The notes beneath the pieces are model-generated. The model saw only the letters and a program-made list of their open reading frames with translations. It did no database searches and had not been told where the DNA came from. 64,000 nt of DNA from JAVJSU01 sp040219275. GTDB taxonomy: Bacteria; Chloroflexota; Anaerolineae; Aggregatilineales; Phototrophicaceae. The position numbers were made by a program, and so were the translations under genes. The stretch is from positions 62,001-126,000 of the forward strand of contig JAVJSU010000003.1 of assembly GCA_040219275.1 (NCBI GenBank), in the 5' to 3' direction. Positions 8,440-17,926 of this stretch are shown here, one piece after another. Position 1 is the first letter of the stretch. Each line of letters begins with the position of its first letter.

Positions 8440-10650
8440 ATGATAACTGTTGTCCATAATCCGCTAGGACAAGAACATCCTTATGAGCAATTGCCAGAAG
8501 AGCGCTTTCCCCGTGTACCGCTTGCTGGTCAACCATTCACCGTTGGCATTGTCACCCGTCCACCTGGCGAGGTGAAACAGGTTCGCGTGTTGAGCAAAAT
8601 CGGTGATACACAAGTTGTCGCACTTTCTGCCACGCATATCGAAAATTGGCGACCTGAACTTGAGGAAGGGGTCGGTGCGGAATTTTTGGATCGTATCGTT
8701 CGGATTGAGCAGGACGTGTGGCAAACAGAATTGATCGCACCGCCAGTTGGTACAACTTTGCATTATTGGATAGAAGCCAATGGTGTGACGAGTGAGGAAT
8801 TTTCCTTACCGGCGTTATCATGGCGGGTAGGGGGTGGCTTTCAGCAGGATGATGACGGAAATATGTTGATCTCTCAGGAGATTACGGAGCGCGACCAAAG
8901 CGATTCACGACTCACAAAGATTGAATGGTTGCATGATGGAGAACGTGCGCGTCGGGTTCGATTGACCTTCAAGTGCGCCCAAGATGAGAGATTCTATGGC
9001 ACCGGCGAACGCTTTAACATGCTTAATCAGCGCGGGCAAATTTTGGATGTGCGCTGTTACGAGCAATATAAAAATCACGGTAAGCGCACCTACATGCCAA
9101 TTCCGTTTCTACTGTCTTCTGCTGGATTTGGCGTGTGGGTGCAGAGTAGCCGATGGATGCAATTCGATTTAGCGGCTACAAACGATACACAATGGACATT
9201 AGAGGCGGATTTGGGCGACGATGAAACTTTACAGTTGCGCTGGTTTTATAATGACGATCCCTACGCAATTACGGGTGAGTTTGCTCAACTGACAGGACCT
9301 GTGAAATTACCACCAAAATGGAGCTTCGGCTTGTGGATGAGCGGTAATGAGTGGAACACACAGGCGAAGATTGAACAAGAGGTGAAAGCGTCACTTGAGC
9401 ATCGCATCCAACCGTCCGTTGTGGTAATCGAGGCGTGGAGTGACGAAACGACGTTTTACATCTGGAATGATGCCGAATACACGCCTGTTTCCGGTGATGA
9501 AGTGCTTCATTATGCTGATTTTACCTTCCCTGAAGGCGGAAAGTGGCAAGACCCGAAGGCAATGGTAGATTGGCTACATGACAACGACATCAAAATTTTG
9601 TTGTGGCAGATTCCTGTCTTGAAGCAGGCAGAACACGCGCATCCACAGCACGACGCAGACCGCGCACATTATGAGCAGGCGGGTTTTGGTGTGCGGGAAG
9701 CTGACGGCTCACTCCATAAAGTTCGTCCGTTCTGGTTTCGCGGTGGTTACATCTGGGATGTGACCAACGAGGCAGAAAAAGCGTGGTGGCTTGGTAAACG
9801 CGCGTATTTACTGGATGAAATCGGCATTGATGGTTTCAAAACCGATGGTGGCGAACATTTATGGGGAGAAAGTGTGTTATTCGCAGATGGTCGTACTGGC
9901 GCGGAAGTCTGGAACGAATATCCACAACTTTACAGTGAAGCCTATTATCAATTCGCCAATCAGAATCGAGAAGCCATCACATTCAGTCGTGCCGGATTTA
10001 TTGGTTCGCAACGTGCGCCACTTCATTGGGCAGGCGACGAGAATTCGACATGGGAAGCCTATCAACATTCCATACTCGCTGGACTCTCTGCTGGTATTTC
10101 TGGAATTCCATTCTGGGGGTGGGACATTGCCGGATTCAGTGGTGATTTGCCGGATGCTGAACTCTATTTACGGGCGAGCGCGATGGCGGCATTTTGCCCT
10201 GTGATGCAATACCACTCGGAATTTAACGCGCATCGGACACCGAGCCATGATCGAACGCCGTGGAATATTCGGGAACAAACGGGCAATGAGGATGTTATCT
10301 CGATATTTCGCCACTTCCTCAATGTGCGTGAGCAATTAATGGATTATATCTGGCAAGAAGCACAATTTTCTGCTGAATCCGGTCAGCCAATGATGAGCGC
10401 TGTGCACATAATTGACGAAAACGCCTCACAGTATGATTATTTCTTCGGGCGTGATCTGTTCATCTCGCCGATTGTACAGGCAGGGATAACCCGCTGGACA
10501 GTTTATTTGCCAGCAGGCGAGTGGCGCTCCCTGTGGTCAAGTGAGATTTATTCCGGTGGTCAACATATCGAGATTGACGCGCCACTTGATCGTATTCCGG
10601 TTTTTGTGCGTGCAGGGTCTACAATACCTGTGATTTCGGCAGACGTTTAA
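8440..10650 (+). CDS. Glycoside hydrolase family 31 enzyme (alpha-glucosidase/alpha-xylosidase type)
   Basis: 736 aa, no signal peptide, so cytoplasmic. An N-terminal beta-sandwich (~1-270) precedes a TIM barrel. The GH31 nucleophile motif is GFKTDGGEHLWG with D469, and the acid/base is D533 in HWAGDENSTW. GLWMSGNEWN (~residue 300) marks the start of the barrel. GH31 enzymes retain configuration and cleave terminal alpha-linked sugars. As the last gene of the importer locus it likely hydrolyses the imported oligosaccharide. The KTDGGE spelling differs from the KTDFGE of YicI-type alpha-xylosidases, so the exact specificity is left open. Confidence 0.9.
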   Translation: MITVVHNPLGQEHPYEQLPEERFPRVPLAGQPFTVGIVTRPPGEVKQVRVLSKIGDTQVVALSATHIENWRPELEEGVGAEFLDRIVRIEQDVWQTELIAPPVGTTLHYWIEANGVTSEEFSLPALSWRVGGGFQQDDDGNMLISQEITERDQSDSRLTKIEWLHDGERARRVRLTFKCAQDERFYGTGERFNMLNQRGQILDVRCYEQYKNHGKRTYMPIPFLLSSAGFGVWVQSSRWMQFDLAATNDTQWTLEADLGDDETLQLRWFYNDDPYAITGEFAQLTGPVKLPPKWSFGLWMSGNEWNTQAKIEQEVKASLEHRIQPSVVVIEAWSDETTFYIWNDAEYTPVSGDEVLHYADFTFPEGGKWQDPKAMVDWLHDNDIKILLWQIPVLKQAEHAHPQHDADRAHYEQAGFGVREADGSLHKVRPFWFRGGYIWDVTNEAEKAWWLGKRAYLLDEIGIDGFKTDGGEHLWGESVLFADGRTGAEVWNEYPQLYSEAYYQFANQNREAITFSRAGFIGSQRAPLHWAGDENSTWEAYQHSILAGLSAGISGIPFWGWDIAGFSGDLPDAELYLRASAMAAFCPVMQYHSEFNAHRTPSHDRTPWNIREQTGNEDVISIFRHFLNVREQLMDYIWQEAQFSAESGQPMMSAVHIIDENASQYDYFFGRDLFISPIVQAGITRWTVYLPAGEWRSLWSSEIYSGGQHIEIDAPLDRIPVFVRAGSTIPVISADV

Positions 10651-10677
10651 TCCCCTTTATTCACTGGCAATGCGATT

Positions 10678-10716
10678 AAAACAGCCACCCTATAATGTGA
10701 GCGGCTGTTTTATTTT
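10678..10716 (+). terminator. Rho-independent terminator of the sugar operon
   Basis: 9-bp stem AAAACAGCC / GGCTGTTTT (10678-10686 with 10703-10711) running into TTTTATTTT, 28 bases after the GH31 stop. Confidence 0.85.
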
Positions 10717-10762
10717 GTATAGCAATTTCGCAAACTTCTAGCTAAAACATTGACGCAAAAGT

Positions 10763-11668
10763 TTAATCGCTGAAGGTGAAGTGCCAGAATTCTCCGCTGA
10801 TGGCTGTGAATTGATTGATCAGCGCATCCGCCAAAATTTGCTTTCCCGTTTCGTTCAAATGCACTCCATCGCCGAAAATTAGCCCCTCTGGATTCTCGCT
10901 CCAATAGATATCGATTAAGGCTGAGTCCGCTTCATTGACTGTGGAATAGCCAAAATCTGAATAGGTGGTGCGATCAAGTGTGGTAGATACATGGGTGTCA
11001 CTACTGTATAACGTTGAAATATCCATGCAATAGACGTTTTCGATCAGACCAATAAGTCCATCAGGTGCACAAGCAACTGATAAAGCTGTGTTTGCTCGTT
11101 GGATTGTTGTAGGTGAAACGCTTCCTTCATAAATACGATCTCCAAGGAGGGATGTTGCCGTTGGATAATAATTCATGAGCACAATGATGCTTTCCGCGTT
11201 TGCTTGCCGGAAAGTGGACACGAAATTAGCGACCAATCCGATATAGGGTGTGATGTAGCTTTCACTGACCATTCCCCGTAGCTCATTTAGCCAAGGGAAA
11301 ATAACCACGTAGCGACAGGCATTCGTCAGCGCAAATTGATATGCCGGTGTGGTGGTGTAGGGCAGGGTGCCGGTTAATGATGAGGCTTCTACACTTAAGT
11401 CATAAATGCCTAGATGATATGCACCGACATCATGTACTGCTATATCAAAAAATTCTGCAAAAGGAGGTGTTTGTAGCACTGGAAAGCCTTGTCCGGGCAC
11501 TTCAAAAACAGCACTACCACCCGGAATAGAATCGCCCACTAGCATGAAGCAATCAGCATTGTTTATTGTTTCCTGTGCATGGAGTGGGATTTGATCGGGT
11601 TTGCCTAATAAAAAACCGCAAAAGCCTATTAGAACTAGGGCTAGGGTTTTAGCAATAGTTTTTTCCAT
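10763..11668 (-). CDS. Secreted SGNH/GDSL-type hydrolase
   Basis: 301 aa from the ATG at 11668, which follows GGAG at 9 bases; a longer in-frame start at 11710 would hide the signal peptide. Residues 1-31 are hydrophobic and end LHAQE (signal peptide). Block I is FMLVGDSIPGG with nucleophile S47, and block V is DGVHLNETGK with D267 and H270, giving the Ser-Asp-His set of GDSL esterases and acetylhydrolases. It probably removes acyl or acetyl groups from an extracellular carbohydrate or lipid. It is convergent with the sugar operon; whether it acts on the same substrate is speculation. Confidence 0.75.
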   Translation of the reverse strand: MEKTIAKTLALVLIGFCGFLLGKPDQIPLHAQETINNADCFMLVGDSIPGGSAVFEVPGQGFPVLQTPPFAEFFDIAVHDVGAYHLGIYDLSVEASSLTGTLPYTTTPAYQFALTNACRYVVIFPWLNELRGMVSESYITPYIGLVANFVSTFRQANAESIIVLMNYYPTATSLLGDRIYEGSVSPTTIQRANTALSVACAPDGLIGLIENVYCMDISTLYSSDTHVSTTLDRTTYSDFGYSTVNEADSALIDIYWSENPEGLIFGDGVHLNETGKQILADALINQFTAISGEFWHFTFSD

Positions 11669-11769
11669 TCGCTGATTTCTCCGGAGGAAAGTGAGAGAAA
11701 GCCATGACATAACTGTTGAACTAAGAGGCTATATCATAGCATAATGGGTCTCTCTAAATCGACCATCTC

Positions 11770-11782
11770 GACCATTATGGTC
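11770..11782. promoter_or_regulatory. Inverted repeat GACCAT-T-ATGGTC upstream of the SGNH gene
   Basis: A 13-base dyad, with a further direct GACCAT copy at 11761-11766, about 100 bases before the minus-strand SGNH start. It is operator-like in size and place only; no regulator is known. Confidence 0.25.
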
Positions 11783-11893
11783 AAAATTCCCGTTTTTATC
11801 AGTCTTACGGTTGATGGGAAATACGAAAGCGGATCACACGGGATCCGCTTGGCATACATGCCGTTAAACGTATTAGAAATCAACCTCTATGGA

Positions 11894-12385
11894 TTATGAT
11901 TGCAGTTCCCAGTAATTATTGTTATTGGTAGTCAGGTCGCCGTTGACGCTATCGTACAGCTGGATCTCGTTATCATCGAATCTATCAAGTTGAAGTTTGA
12001 GCCGCTTTGCTTCATCAAGTTGGGTACGTATAACGATAAACAGACTGGATGGCAAGTTATTTAAGAGTGCACGAGTATATTCCCCTAAAAAGCATTCTTC
12101 ACCGGAGGTTAGACAGGCAAGATTGTCTAGTGAATTCGTGTTGCTCTGATAGCGTTTTGCGTAAGCACCCATAACTTGTGAATTGTCATCAATATTGCCA
12201 CCCATGCCCATAAGTAAGTTTTCTAACTCATTTACAAATTGAGCACGCTGACCTGCATACATGTCTAATAAGATTCTGGTAGATATTGACTTTGCGTTTA
12301 ACGCCGCCTCACGAAAGGCATGTTCACTTGCACTACACAGGGCGTGTAAACGGGTGAGAGTTGTCAGGACATCTTTAATGTTCAT
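11894..12385 (-). CDS. DUF2383 / PA2169-family four-helix-bundle protein
   Basis: 163 aa, cytoplasmic, all helical. The N-terminal half (HAFREAALNAKSISTRILLDMYAGQRAQFVNELENLLMG... pattern around residues 22-60) matches the ferritin-like DUF2383 layout, in which a GYxEAA-type helix is followed by a QRxxFxxEL helix. The function of the family is unknown; members often sit among general-stress genes, as here (SDR, YtxH, AI-2E, YihY, SRPBCC). The C-terminal tail is Asn-rich. A shared 14-base motif lies about 95 bases upstream at 12478. Confidence 0.65.
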   Translation of the reverse strand: MNIKDVLTTLTRLHALCSASEHAFREAALNAKSISTRILLDMYAGQRAQFVNELENLLMGMGGNIDDNSQVMGAYAKRYQSNTNSLDNLACLTSGEECFLGEYTRALLNNLPSSLFIVIRTQLDEAKRLKLQLDRFDDNEIQLYDSVNGDLTTNNNNYWELQS

Positions 12386-12477
12386 TTTTTAACCTAACCT
12401 TGTGCTGTGTTTGTGTCGTCTATATCAACTATAGATCAGCACATGCTTAAAAACATAAGGGAGGAAGGGGATTTTGA

Positions 12478-12491
12478 AATAGGTCAAGCGG
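12478..12491 (-). promoter_or_regulatory. Shared CTTGACCTATT motif, copy 1
   Basis: Minus-strand CCGCTTGACCTATT, with a -35-like TTGACC, about 95 bases before the DUF2383 start. It differs from copy 2 (13911-13924) at one position. No good -10 follows at 17 bases. Confidence 0.3.
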
Positions 12492-12573
12492 ACTATGAGT
12501 AACTGGTGATTATCAGCTAAGTTGCCTCTCACCTATCATCATGGGTTGATCCGATTGCGATTTCCAACGACTT

Positions 12574-13356
12574 TTATCCTTGTAAGAGAGATTGTGCACC
12601 GTCAATCCAAACTTCTGTCCCGGTAACATGGCTTGCTTCGTCAGATGCTAAAAACATCACAAGTGAAGCAACCTGTTCAGCTTTGCCCGGAACACCGTTC
12701 GTCAACGGAATTTTGCCATCAGGAAACGTAACAGGTTCCTGTATTTCTTCAAGATCATCACGTTCTGTATTGTCTTCAATATCCGATTCAATCGCTCCCG
12801 GACAAATGACATTTACACGGATTTTGTCCTGTGCCAGTTCGAGCGCAATCATCTTCGTAAATGCGACCTGTGCCGCTTTGGATGACGCATACGCGGAAGC
12901 GCCTGTGTTGCTAAACATACGCGTTCCATTAACGGATGCGGTGATGATTACTGAACCTCCACGCTTTTTCAGATAAGGTAACGAATACTTGACCGTTAGG
13001 AAGGTTCCTTTTAGATTGATGTCAAGCGTTTCATCCCAATCTTCAGGTGTTAGGTCTTCAAGAGATGCCCACTTGCCGTTGATGCCGGCATTGGCAAACA
13101 CAATATCAATGCGTTCCCACGCGTCGCCAATCTTCTTGATAGCGGCTTGCATTTGCTCTGGTTTGGAAACATCTGCGATAAGCGCAAGTGCCTTACCGCC
13201 TGCCTCCTCAATTTCTTTAACAACAGCGTTTACTTCATCTGGATCACGGCTTAGTACGCCAATCCATGCGCCAGCCATTGCCAATCTTAGTGCGGTTGCC
13301 TTACCAATTCCAGAACTTGCGCCGGTAATGAGCGCTACTTGATCGGTTAAATCCAT
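12574..13356 (-). CDS. SDR-family NAD(P)-dependent oxidoreductase
   Basis: 260 aa, classical short-chain dehydrogenase. Cofactor loop TGASSGIG (11-18), NAG (89-91), and catalytic S141, Y156 and K160 (YASSK). It ends with the usual GTEVWIDGAQSL. The substrate cannot be told; the closest pattern is the 3-oxoacyl-reductase/glucose-dehydrogenase type. The gene is in the same direction as the YtxH gene upstream but separated from it by a terminator, so it has its own promoter. Confidence 0.9.
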   Translation of the reverse strand: MDLTDQVALITGASSGIGKATALRLAMAGAWIGVLSRDPDEVNAVVKEIEEAGGKALALIADVSKPEQMQAAIKKIGDAWERIDIVFANAGINGKWASLEDLTPEDWDETLDINLKGTFLTVKYSLPYLKKRGGSVIITASVNGTRMFSNTGASAYASSKAAQVAFTKMIALELAQDKIRVNVICPGAIESDIEDNTERDDLEEIQEPVTFPDGKIPLTNGVPGKAEQVASLVMFLASDEASHVTGTEVWIDGAQSLLQG

Positions 13357-13382
13357 GCTTCATCTCCTGCTAATGTTATACG

Positions 13383-13417
13383 GAAAATTAAACAGCCAAC
13401 TCGTTGAATTGGCTGTT
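13383..13417 (-). terminator. Terminator of the YtxH gene
   Basis: Stem AACAGCCAA / TTGGCTGTT (13391-13399 with 13409-13417). On the minus strand it is followed by TAATTTTCC. Confidence 0.75.
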
Positions 13418-13445
13418 CGTATGAAATGAGTTAGATATGGGCGTG

Positions 13446-13736
13446 TTAGTTGGCGCGAATCTTGTCAATATTGTCATTCAGATTTTCGCGTACTTTGCCT
13501 GCGGTTTTCTGTGCATCTTTAGCAACCTGATTTGCTGTTTCGCGCCCCTGGTCGATGTAGTGGTTCATATTGTCTTCCATTGATTTGCGTGTTTCTTCGC
13601 CAGATTGCGGCGCGAGTAACATGGCAATAAGCGTACCGATACCAACGCCTACTAATGCGGCGAGACTGATCATAACCATGCGTTGTTTTTGAGCATAGTC
13701 TGCGGCTTCTTTACTGTAATAAATGCGGTCATTCAT
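13446..13736 (-). CDS. YtxH domain-containing small membrane protein
   Basis: 96 aa from the ATG at 13736. The six codons before it (from 13754) contain the AAAAGG ribosome site, so the longer start is rejected. One membrane segment (residues ~20-42, SLAALVGVGIGTLIAMLLAP) is followed by the YtxH signature APQSGEETR and an amphipathic tail of alternating Lys/Asp/Glu/Asn. YtxH proteins are general-stress proteins in Bacillus with no known mechanism. Its neighbours are other stress-type genes. Confidence 0.75.
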   Translation of the reverse strand: MNDRIYYSKEAADYAQKQRMVMISLAALVGVGIGTLIAMLLAPQSGEETRKSMEDNMNHYIDQGRETANQVAKDAQKTAGKVRENLNDNIDKIRAN

Positions 13737-13910
13737 TATGATGATCCTTTTCATTTTATTGTTGTATCAAGCGAATGTTTCTTCTTTTAGCTTACACTTT
13801 TAATCATAACTTTTATGAGATGGAGGTGCATGAGGAGAGTAGTGCATCCTTACATAGGACACAGGATGGTGATGGTAGTAGGTAAGGTGGGGGAAGATAC
13901 ATAGGTTGTA

Positions 13911-13924
13911 AATAGGTCAAGTGG
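13911..13924 (-). promoter_or_regulatory. Shared CTTGACCTATT motif, copy 2
   Basis: Minus-strand CCACTTGACCTATT in the divergent gap between ytxH (-) and the AI-2E gene (+). It shares CTTGACCTATTT with copy 1. Confidence 0.3.
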
Positions 13925-14008
13925 GTAAAATTCTTTAACTGTCCGTCTCATCTCAATGATACGCATTCCCTTTAAACTAAGAAGATTACTTAGGAAAGGT
14001 AAACATCA

Positions 14009-15097
14009 TTGACCGGTCAACAAATTTTCAGAGCAACTCTCATCGTAATGTTAACCGTCTTGTGTGCGTACATTGTTGTAGTCAGTATTCAGATACTTAT
14101 TTTACTTATTATTGCGATAATTGTAGCCTCGGCTATCCGCCCTGTGATTCAAACGCTTCAGAAATGGCGTATACCGGAAGGTGTAGCAATCGTTCTGGTC
14201 TACCTCGGATTAGCGGCAATGATTTTTCTCGTTGCAGTTGCCATCATACCGCCATTGGTGAATCAATTTAGTCAGTATATTGAAAATGACTCACGGCTAT
14301 CCTTTCGCATAATAATGGCGCAACGCCGTGTAGAGAATTTGATTAGCGATGTCACTGATAGTGAGGTGTCTCTGGTTGCAGTGGAGGATATTCAAGGTGC
14401 TGTTTCGCAACTTTCAGCACAGGTGCGAACTTCGATGCCTGATGTGGTTCAAAACCTCGGCAGTACCATTGGTAGTGCGGTACTGATTTTTGTAATGGGT
14501 GCTTATTGGTTAACCTCCCACAAAAAAGCAACGGGATATTTAACGCAACTTGCTCCGCCGCACTATCGTGATCGTGCTCAAAAAATGGTTGACGAGATCG
14601 AGACAACAATGGGTGGCTATGTACGGGGGATAGTGACTATTTCCACGATCGTCGCGATTTTGAATTTTGTTCCATTGCAACTATTAGGTGTGCCCAATGC
14701 GCTTACTCTGGCATTCATCATCGCTGTGACGACAGCTATCCCTATGATTGGAGGAACCATTGGTGGTGTTTTGGCAGTTGCGCTTACATTTTTGTCAGAC
14801 CCAACTTATGTGGTTATCGTATTTGCGGTATTCCTTATTAACACTCAGATCGAAAATTACATTCTCACCCCGCGCATAATGTCGCAGCAGGTAGGATTAG
14901 ACCCCTTATTGGTGATCGTATATTCAACCATCGGGTTCATTTTGTATGGTGTGACAGGGGCGTTGATTGCCGTGCCGATTATGGGAACTGTACATATTCT
15001 TATCGAACGGTTGGTCGTCGAACCCTATCAAGAACGTATGCAAACATTGAAGCGCGATACTACCGAGGGCTTATTCGTGATTAAGCCTGAGGCGTGA
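14009..15097 (+). CDS. AI-2E family transporter (PerM/YhhT type)
   Basis: 362 aa. The start is TTG at 14009, backed by AGGAAAGG 9 bases upstream; no ATG fits. Layout: two N-terminal membrane helices (~8-45), a third (~62-85), a soluble loop (~88-145), then four to five helices with PMIGGTIGG (~245-253) and QIENYILTPRIMSQQVGLDPL (~282-302), the family signature. The family includes autoinducer exporters and Na+/H+ antiporters, so the substrate is unknown. It is divergent from the YtxH gene. Confidence 0.85.
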   Translation: MTGQQIFRATLIVMLTVLCAYIVVVSIQILILLIIAIIVASAIRPVIQTLQKWRIPEGVAIVLVYLGLAAMIFLVAVAIIPPLVNQFSQYIENDSRLSFRIIMAQRRVENLISDVTDSEVSLVAVEDIQGAVSQLSAQVRTSMPDVVQNLGSTIGSAVLIFVMGAYWLTSHKKATGYLTQLAPPHYRDRAQKMVDEIETTMGGYVRGIVTISTIVAILNFVPLQLLGVPNALTLAFIIAVTTAIPMIGGTIGGVLAVALTFLSDPTYVVIVFAVFLINTQIENYILTPRIMSQQVGLDPLLVIVYSTIGFILYGVTGALIAVPIMGTVHILIERLVVEPYQERMQTLKRDTTEGLFVIKPEA

Positions 15098-15204
15098 CGT
15101 GGTTCCTCTTCGTCTGTGCTAATATTAGACTCTTGTTAAGTCATCATAAAGTAGTTTGATGACTCTATTTCCAGAATCTCTCATTAATTTGACAATTCTA
15201 TTGT

Positions 15205-17511
15205 GTGAAGTGGCTCATGAACATGCAAATCAGACAACATTTTCAATCCATAATGCGATCTCACAATCCGCCTACGATTTTTCATTATGTAAATTCCGTT
15301 TTAATAACGGTAATTGCGCTAGCATTGACTGCCGCGTTTTGGGATATTATGCGAGATACGCCATTTCTATTCTTTATTGCCGCTGTAGTACTTAGCGCGT
15401 GGTATGGTGGTTTGTGGGCAGGGTTGCTATCTGGAATCTTATCCATCTTACTCGCAGACTATTTTTTACTTGAACCACTTTATCAGCTCTTTACGAGTTG
15501 GGCAGAATTAATTCAATTTGCTATTTTTAGTTTTGTGGCTGTAATGATTAGTTGGATAGAGAATAATCGGCGGCGATCATTAGACGAGTTGAATCAAGTC
15601 AACGCTCAACTTCAAGCTATTATTGATGGTGTAGCAGATGGAATCACTGCTCAAAATCAAAACGGGGATGTGCTTTTTGCAAACGAGGCGGCGGCTAAAT
15701 TGACTCGTGAATCGGATAAGCGCGAACTTACCAAGAAAAATTTGATCGAATTGCAACAAAAATTCGAATTATTCGATATTGATGGCAACGCGTTACCATA
15801 TGATGCCTTACCCCGTAATATTGTCTTCAAGGAGAAAAAGAAATCCTCTTTGGTTTTCCGACAGCGTTATGTTAATAGTGACGATGAAACATGGACATCC
15901 TTACATTCTGCGCCTGTGTTTGATAAGGCTGGCAAGGTAGTGATGGCGGTCAATATCTTTAGAGACATTACTGAACAATTTAAGCTGAATCAGGAGCGTG
16001 CTCAACTTGCGGCAATTGTAAATAACTCGCAAGACGCGATCATTAGCAAGTCGTTGGATGGTATTATCATGACATGGAATCCTGGTGCGGAAGGTCTTTA
16101 TGGCTATCCGGCGGATGAGGCGCTTGGGCAACCCATCGCTATTTTGTTTCCTGAAAACATAAAAGAACATGAAATTCGTTTAAGAGCACGCGTACAGGAG
16201 GGTGAGCGCATTCATAATTATGAGACGACCCGTCAGCGCAAAGATGGAGAATTAATTGAAATATCCCTTACTATCTCGCCTGTCCGCGATGAAAGGGGAC
16301 AGATTAAGGGCTTTTCTACCATTGAGCGCGATATTACAGATCGTAAACGTCATCAAGCTGAAATTACCCGACTGACGCTTCTTACACAAGCCCAGCATAA
16401 TCGTCTGATGAACATTGTAGCTAGTGTTCCGGGTATGGTCTATGAATCTACGATTACATCAGAGACCGGACAGCAACGCATGGACTTTATTAGTAATTAT
16501 GCGGAAAGTCTGTTCGGTTATACACTTGAAGAATGGAACGCAAATGACAATCTCTGGGAACAGATTGTGCTTGAAGAGGAATGGGAGAGTATCGGAAAAC
16601 AAGCGACTGTGATTTATGAAAGTAAGGAACCGGGTACAATACAATTTCGATGCCGAACTAAGACCGGCGAAATCATTTACGCAGAATCCCATACTACATT
16701 TATTGACAACGAGGATGGCACTGTCTTATCTCGTGGGGTTATCATGGATGTTACAGAGCGCAAACACCTAGACGACATGTTACAGGCATATACTGAAGAT
16801 TTGCGTCGCTCAAATGAAGAATTAGAACAATTCGCGTATGTTGCCTCCCATGATTTACAGGAACCGCTTCGAATGGTGACTAGTTATTTGCAACTTGTGG
16901 AAAAACGATATGCGGAAAATCTGGACGAAGATGCGCGCGTATTTATTGGCTTCGCTGTTGATGGCGCTTCTCGGATGAAGCAGTTAATTAGTGACCTGCT
17001 CGTTTATTCTCGTGTTCAGCGCAACAAAGAAGAAATGAAGATAGTCTCTATGGAAACGGTGGTGTCGCAGGTATTAGATAACTTAAGAATGTCAATTGAA
17101 GAGACTAATGCGATCATCACTTTCGATTCTTTGCCTGAGATTACTGTTAATGACCGACAAATGACCCAATTATTTCAGAATCTAATTAGCAATGCGCTGA
17201 AATTCAGGGGTGATGCCTCTCCATCTATTACGATAAATGCCAAAGAGGATAAGGGTAACTGGATTTTTTCAATTCAGGATAACGGCATTGGCATTGAGAA
17301 AGAGCATCAAGAACGCATATTTGTTATCTTTCAACGATTGCATACACGGGAAAAATATGAAGGGACAGGGATCGGTTTAGCGATTTGTCGTAAAATTGTA
17401 GATAAACATGGGGGAAGAATTTGGGTAGAGTCAGAAGTTGGTATGGGTACTACCTTTTTCTTCAGTATTCCGGTAAAAACGACGAGGAGACAACTATATG
17501 GAAGCTATTGA
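15205..17511 (+). CDS. Membrane-linked PAS sensor histidine kinase
   Basis: 768 aa from GTG 15205; ATG 15217 and ATG 15223 are equally possible because no ribosome site is clear. Three to four membrane helices (~27-110) resemble the DUF4118/KdpD sensor module. PAS domains follow at ~125-255, 258-382 and 395-515. The dimerisation helix has H549 in FAYVASHDLQEPLR, and the ATPase domain has QNLISNALKF, DNGIGIEKE and GTGIGLAICRK. The SHDLQEPLR form is typical of kinases paired with small Rcp1-type receivers, and exactly such a gene follows with a 14-base overlap. The signal is unknown; the PAS domains suggest redox, light or a small ligand. Confidence 0.9.
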   Translation: MKWLMNMQIRQHFQSIMRSHNPPTIFHYVNSVLITVIALALTAAFWDIMRDTPFLFFIAAVVLSAWYGGLWAGLLSGILSILLADYFLLEPLYQLFTSWAELIQFAIFSFVAVMISWIENNRRRSLDELNQVNAQLQAIIDGVADGITAQNQNGDVLFANEAAAKLTRESDKRELTKKNLIELQQKFELFDIDGNALPYDALPRNIVFKEKKKSSLVFRQRYVNSDDETWTSLHSAPVFDKAGKVVMAVNIFRDITEQFKLNQERAQLAAIVNNSQDAIISKSLDGIIMTWNPGAEGLYGYPADEALGQPIAILFPENIKEHEIRLRARVQEGERIHNYETTRQRKDGELIEISLTISPVRDERGQIKGFSTIERDITDRKRHQAEITRLTLLTQAQHNRLMNIVASVPGMVYESTITSETGQQRMDFISNYAESLFGYTLEEWNANDNLWEQIVLEEEWESIGKQATVIYESKEPGTIQFRCRTKTGEIIYAESHTTFIDNEDGTVLSRGVIMDVTERKHLDDMLQAYTEDLRRSNEELEQFAYVASHDLQEPLRMVTSYLQLVEKRYAENLDEDARVFIGFAVDGASRMKQLISDLLVYSRVQRNKEEMKIVSMETVVSQVLDNLRMSIEETNAIITFDSLPEITVNDRQMTQLFQNLISNALKFRGDASPSITINAKEDKGNWIFSIQDNGIGIEKEHQERIFVIFQRLHTREKYEGTGIGLAICRKIVDKHGGRIWVESEVGMGTTFFFSIPVKTTRRQLYGSY

Positions 17512-17926
17512 GATTCTTCTAGTAGAAGATAACCCCGGTGATATTCGGTTAACACAGGAAGCGTTGAAAGATAGTAAACTCTTCAATAATCTCAATATTG
17601 CCCGCGATGGCGTGGAAGCATTGGCATTTTTGCGACGTGAAGCCCCCTATACCCATGCTTCGCGTCCTGACATTATTCTGTTGGATTTGAACTTGCCACG
17701 TAAAGATGGGCGCGAAGTTCTGGAAGAAATTAAGGATGATGAGGACTTGCGCCGCATCCCGGTGGTGGTGCTGACTACGTCCGATGCCGACGAAGATATT
17801 CTGCGTAGCTACAATTTACATGCGAATTGTTACATTACCAAACCCGTTGACTTAAACCGCTTTATTTCAATTGTGAAGACGATTGAAAACTTCTGGTTTC
17901 AAATAGTGAAGTTGCCACCGCTATAA
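17498..17926 (+). CDS. Single-domain response regulator, Rcp1 type
   Basis: 142 aa, receiver only: EDNPGD (10-15), phospho-acceptor D63 (LLDLNLPRKDG), T/S at LTTSD, and K in TKPVDLNRF. Its first 14 bases overlap the kinase gene and its TAA overlaps the ATG of the next kinase (TAATG), so the three should be translationally coupled. It likely takes phosphate from the upstream PAS kinase and passes on the signal by protein contact, since it has no output domain. Confidence 0.9.
   Translation: MEAIEILLVEDNPGDIRLTQEALKDSKLFNNLNIARDGVEALAFLRREAPYTHASRPDIILLDLNLPRKDGREVLEEIKDDEDLRRIPVVVLTTSDADEDILRSYNLHANCYITKPVDLNRFISIVKTIENFWFQIVKLPPL

Noticed and set aside
11827..11850. 9-bp hairpin AAGCGGATC / GATCCGCTT after the DUF2383 gene
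   Set aside because: No T run on either strand, so not called as a terminator; it may simply be a structured 3' end.
12683..13342. Two plus-strand open frames (97 and 117 codons) opposite the SDR gene
   Set aside because: They are antisense shadows of a well-supported dehydrogenase, with low-complexity Ser/Ala-rich translations and no family features.
15189..15217. TTGACA just before the PAS kinase gene as a promoter
   Set aside because: No -10 at 16-18 bases, and the -10 region would overlap the possible start codons.
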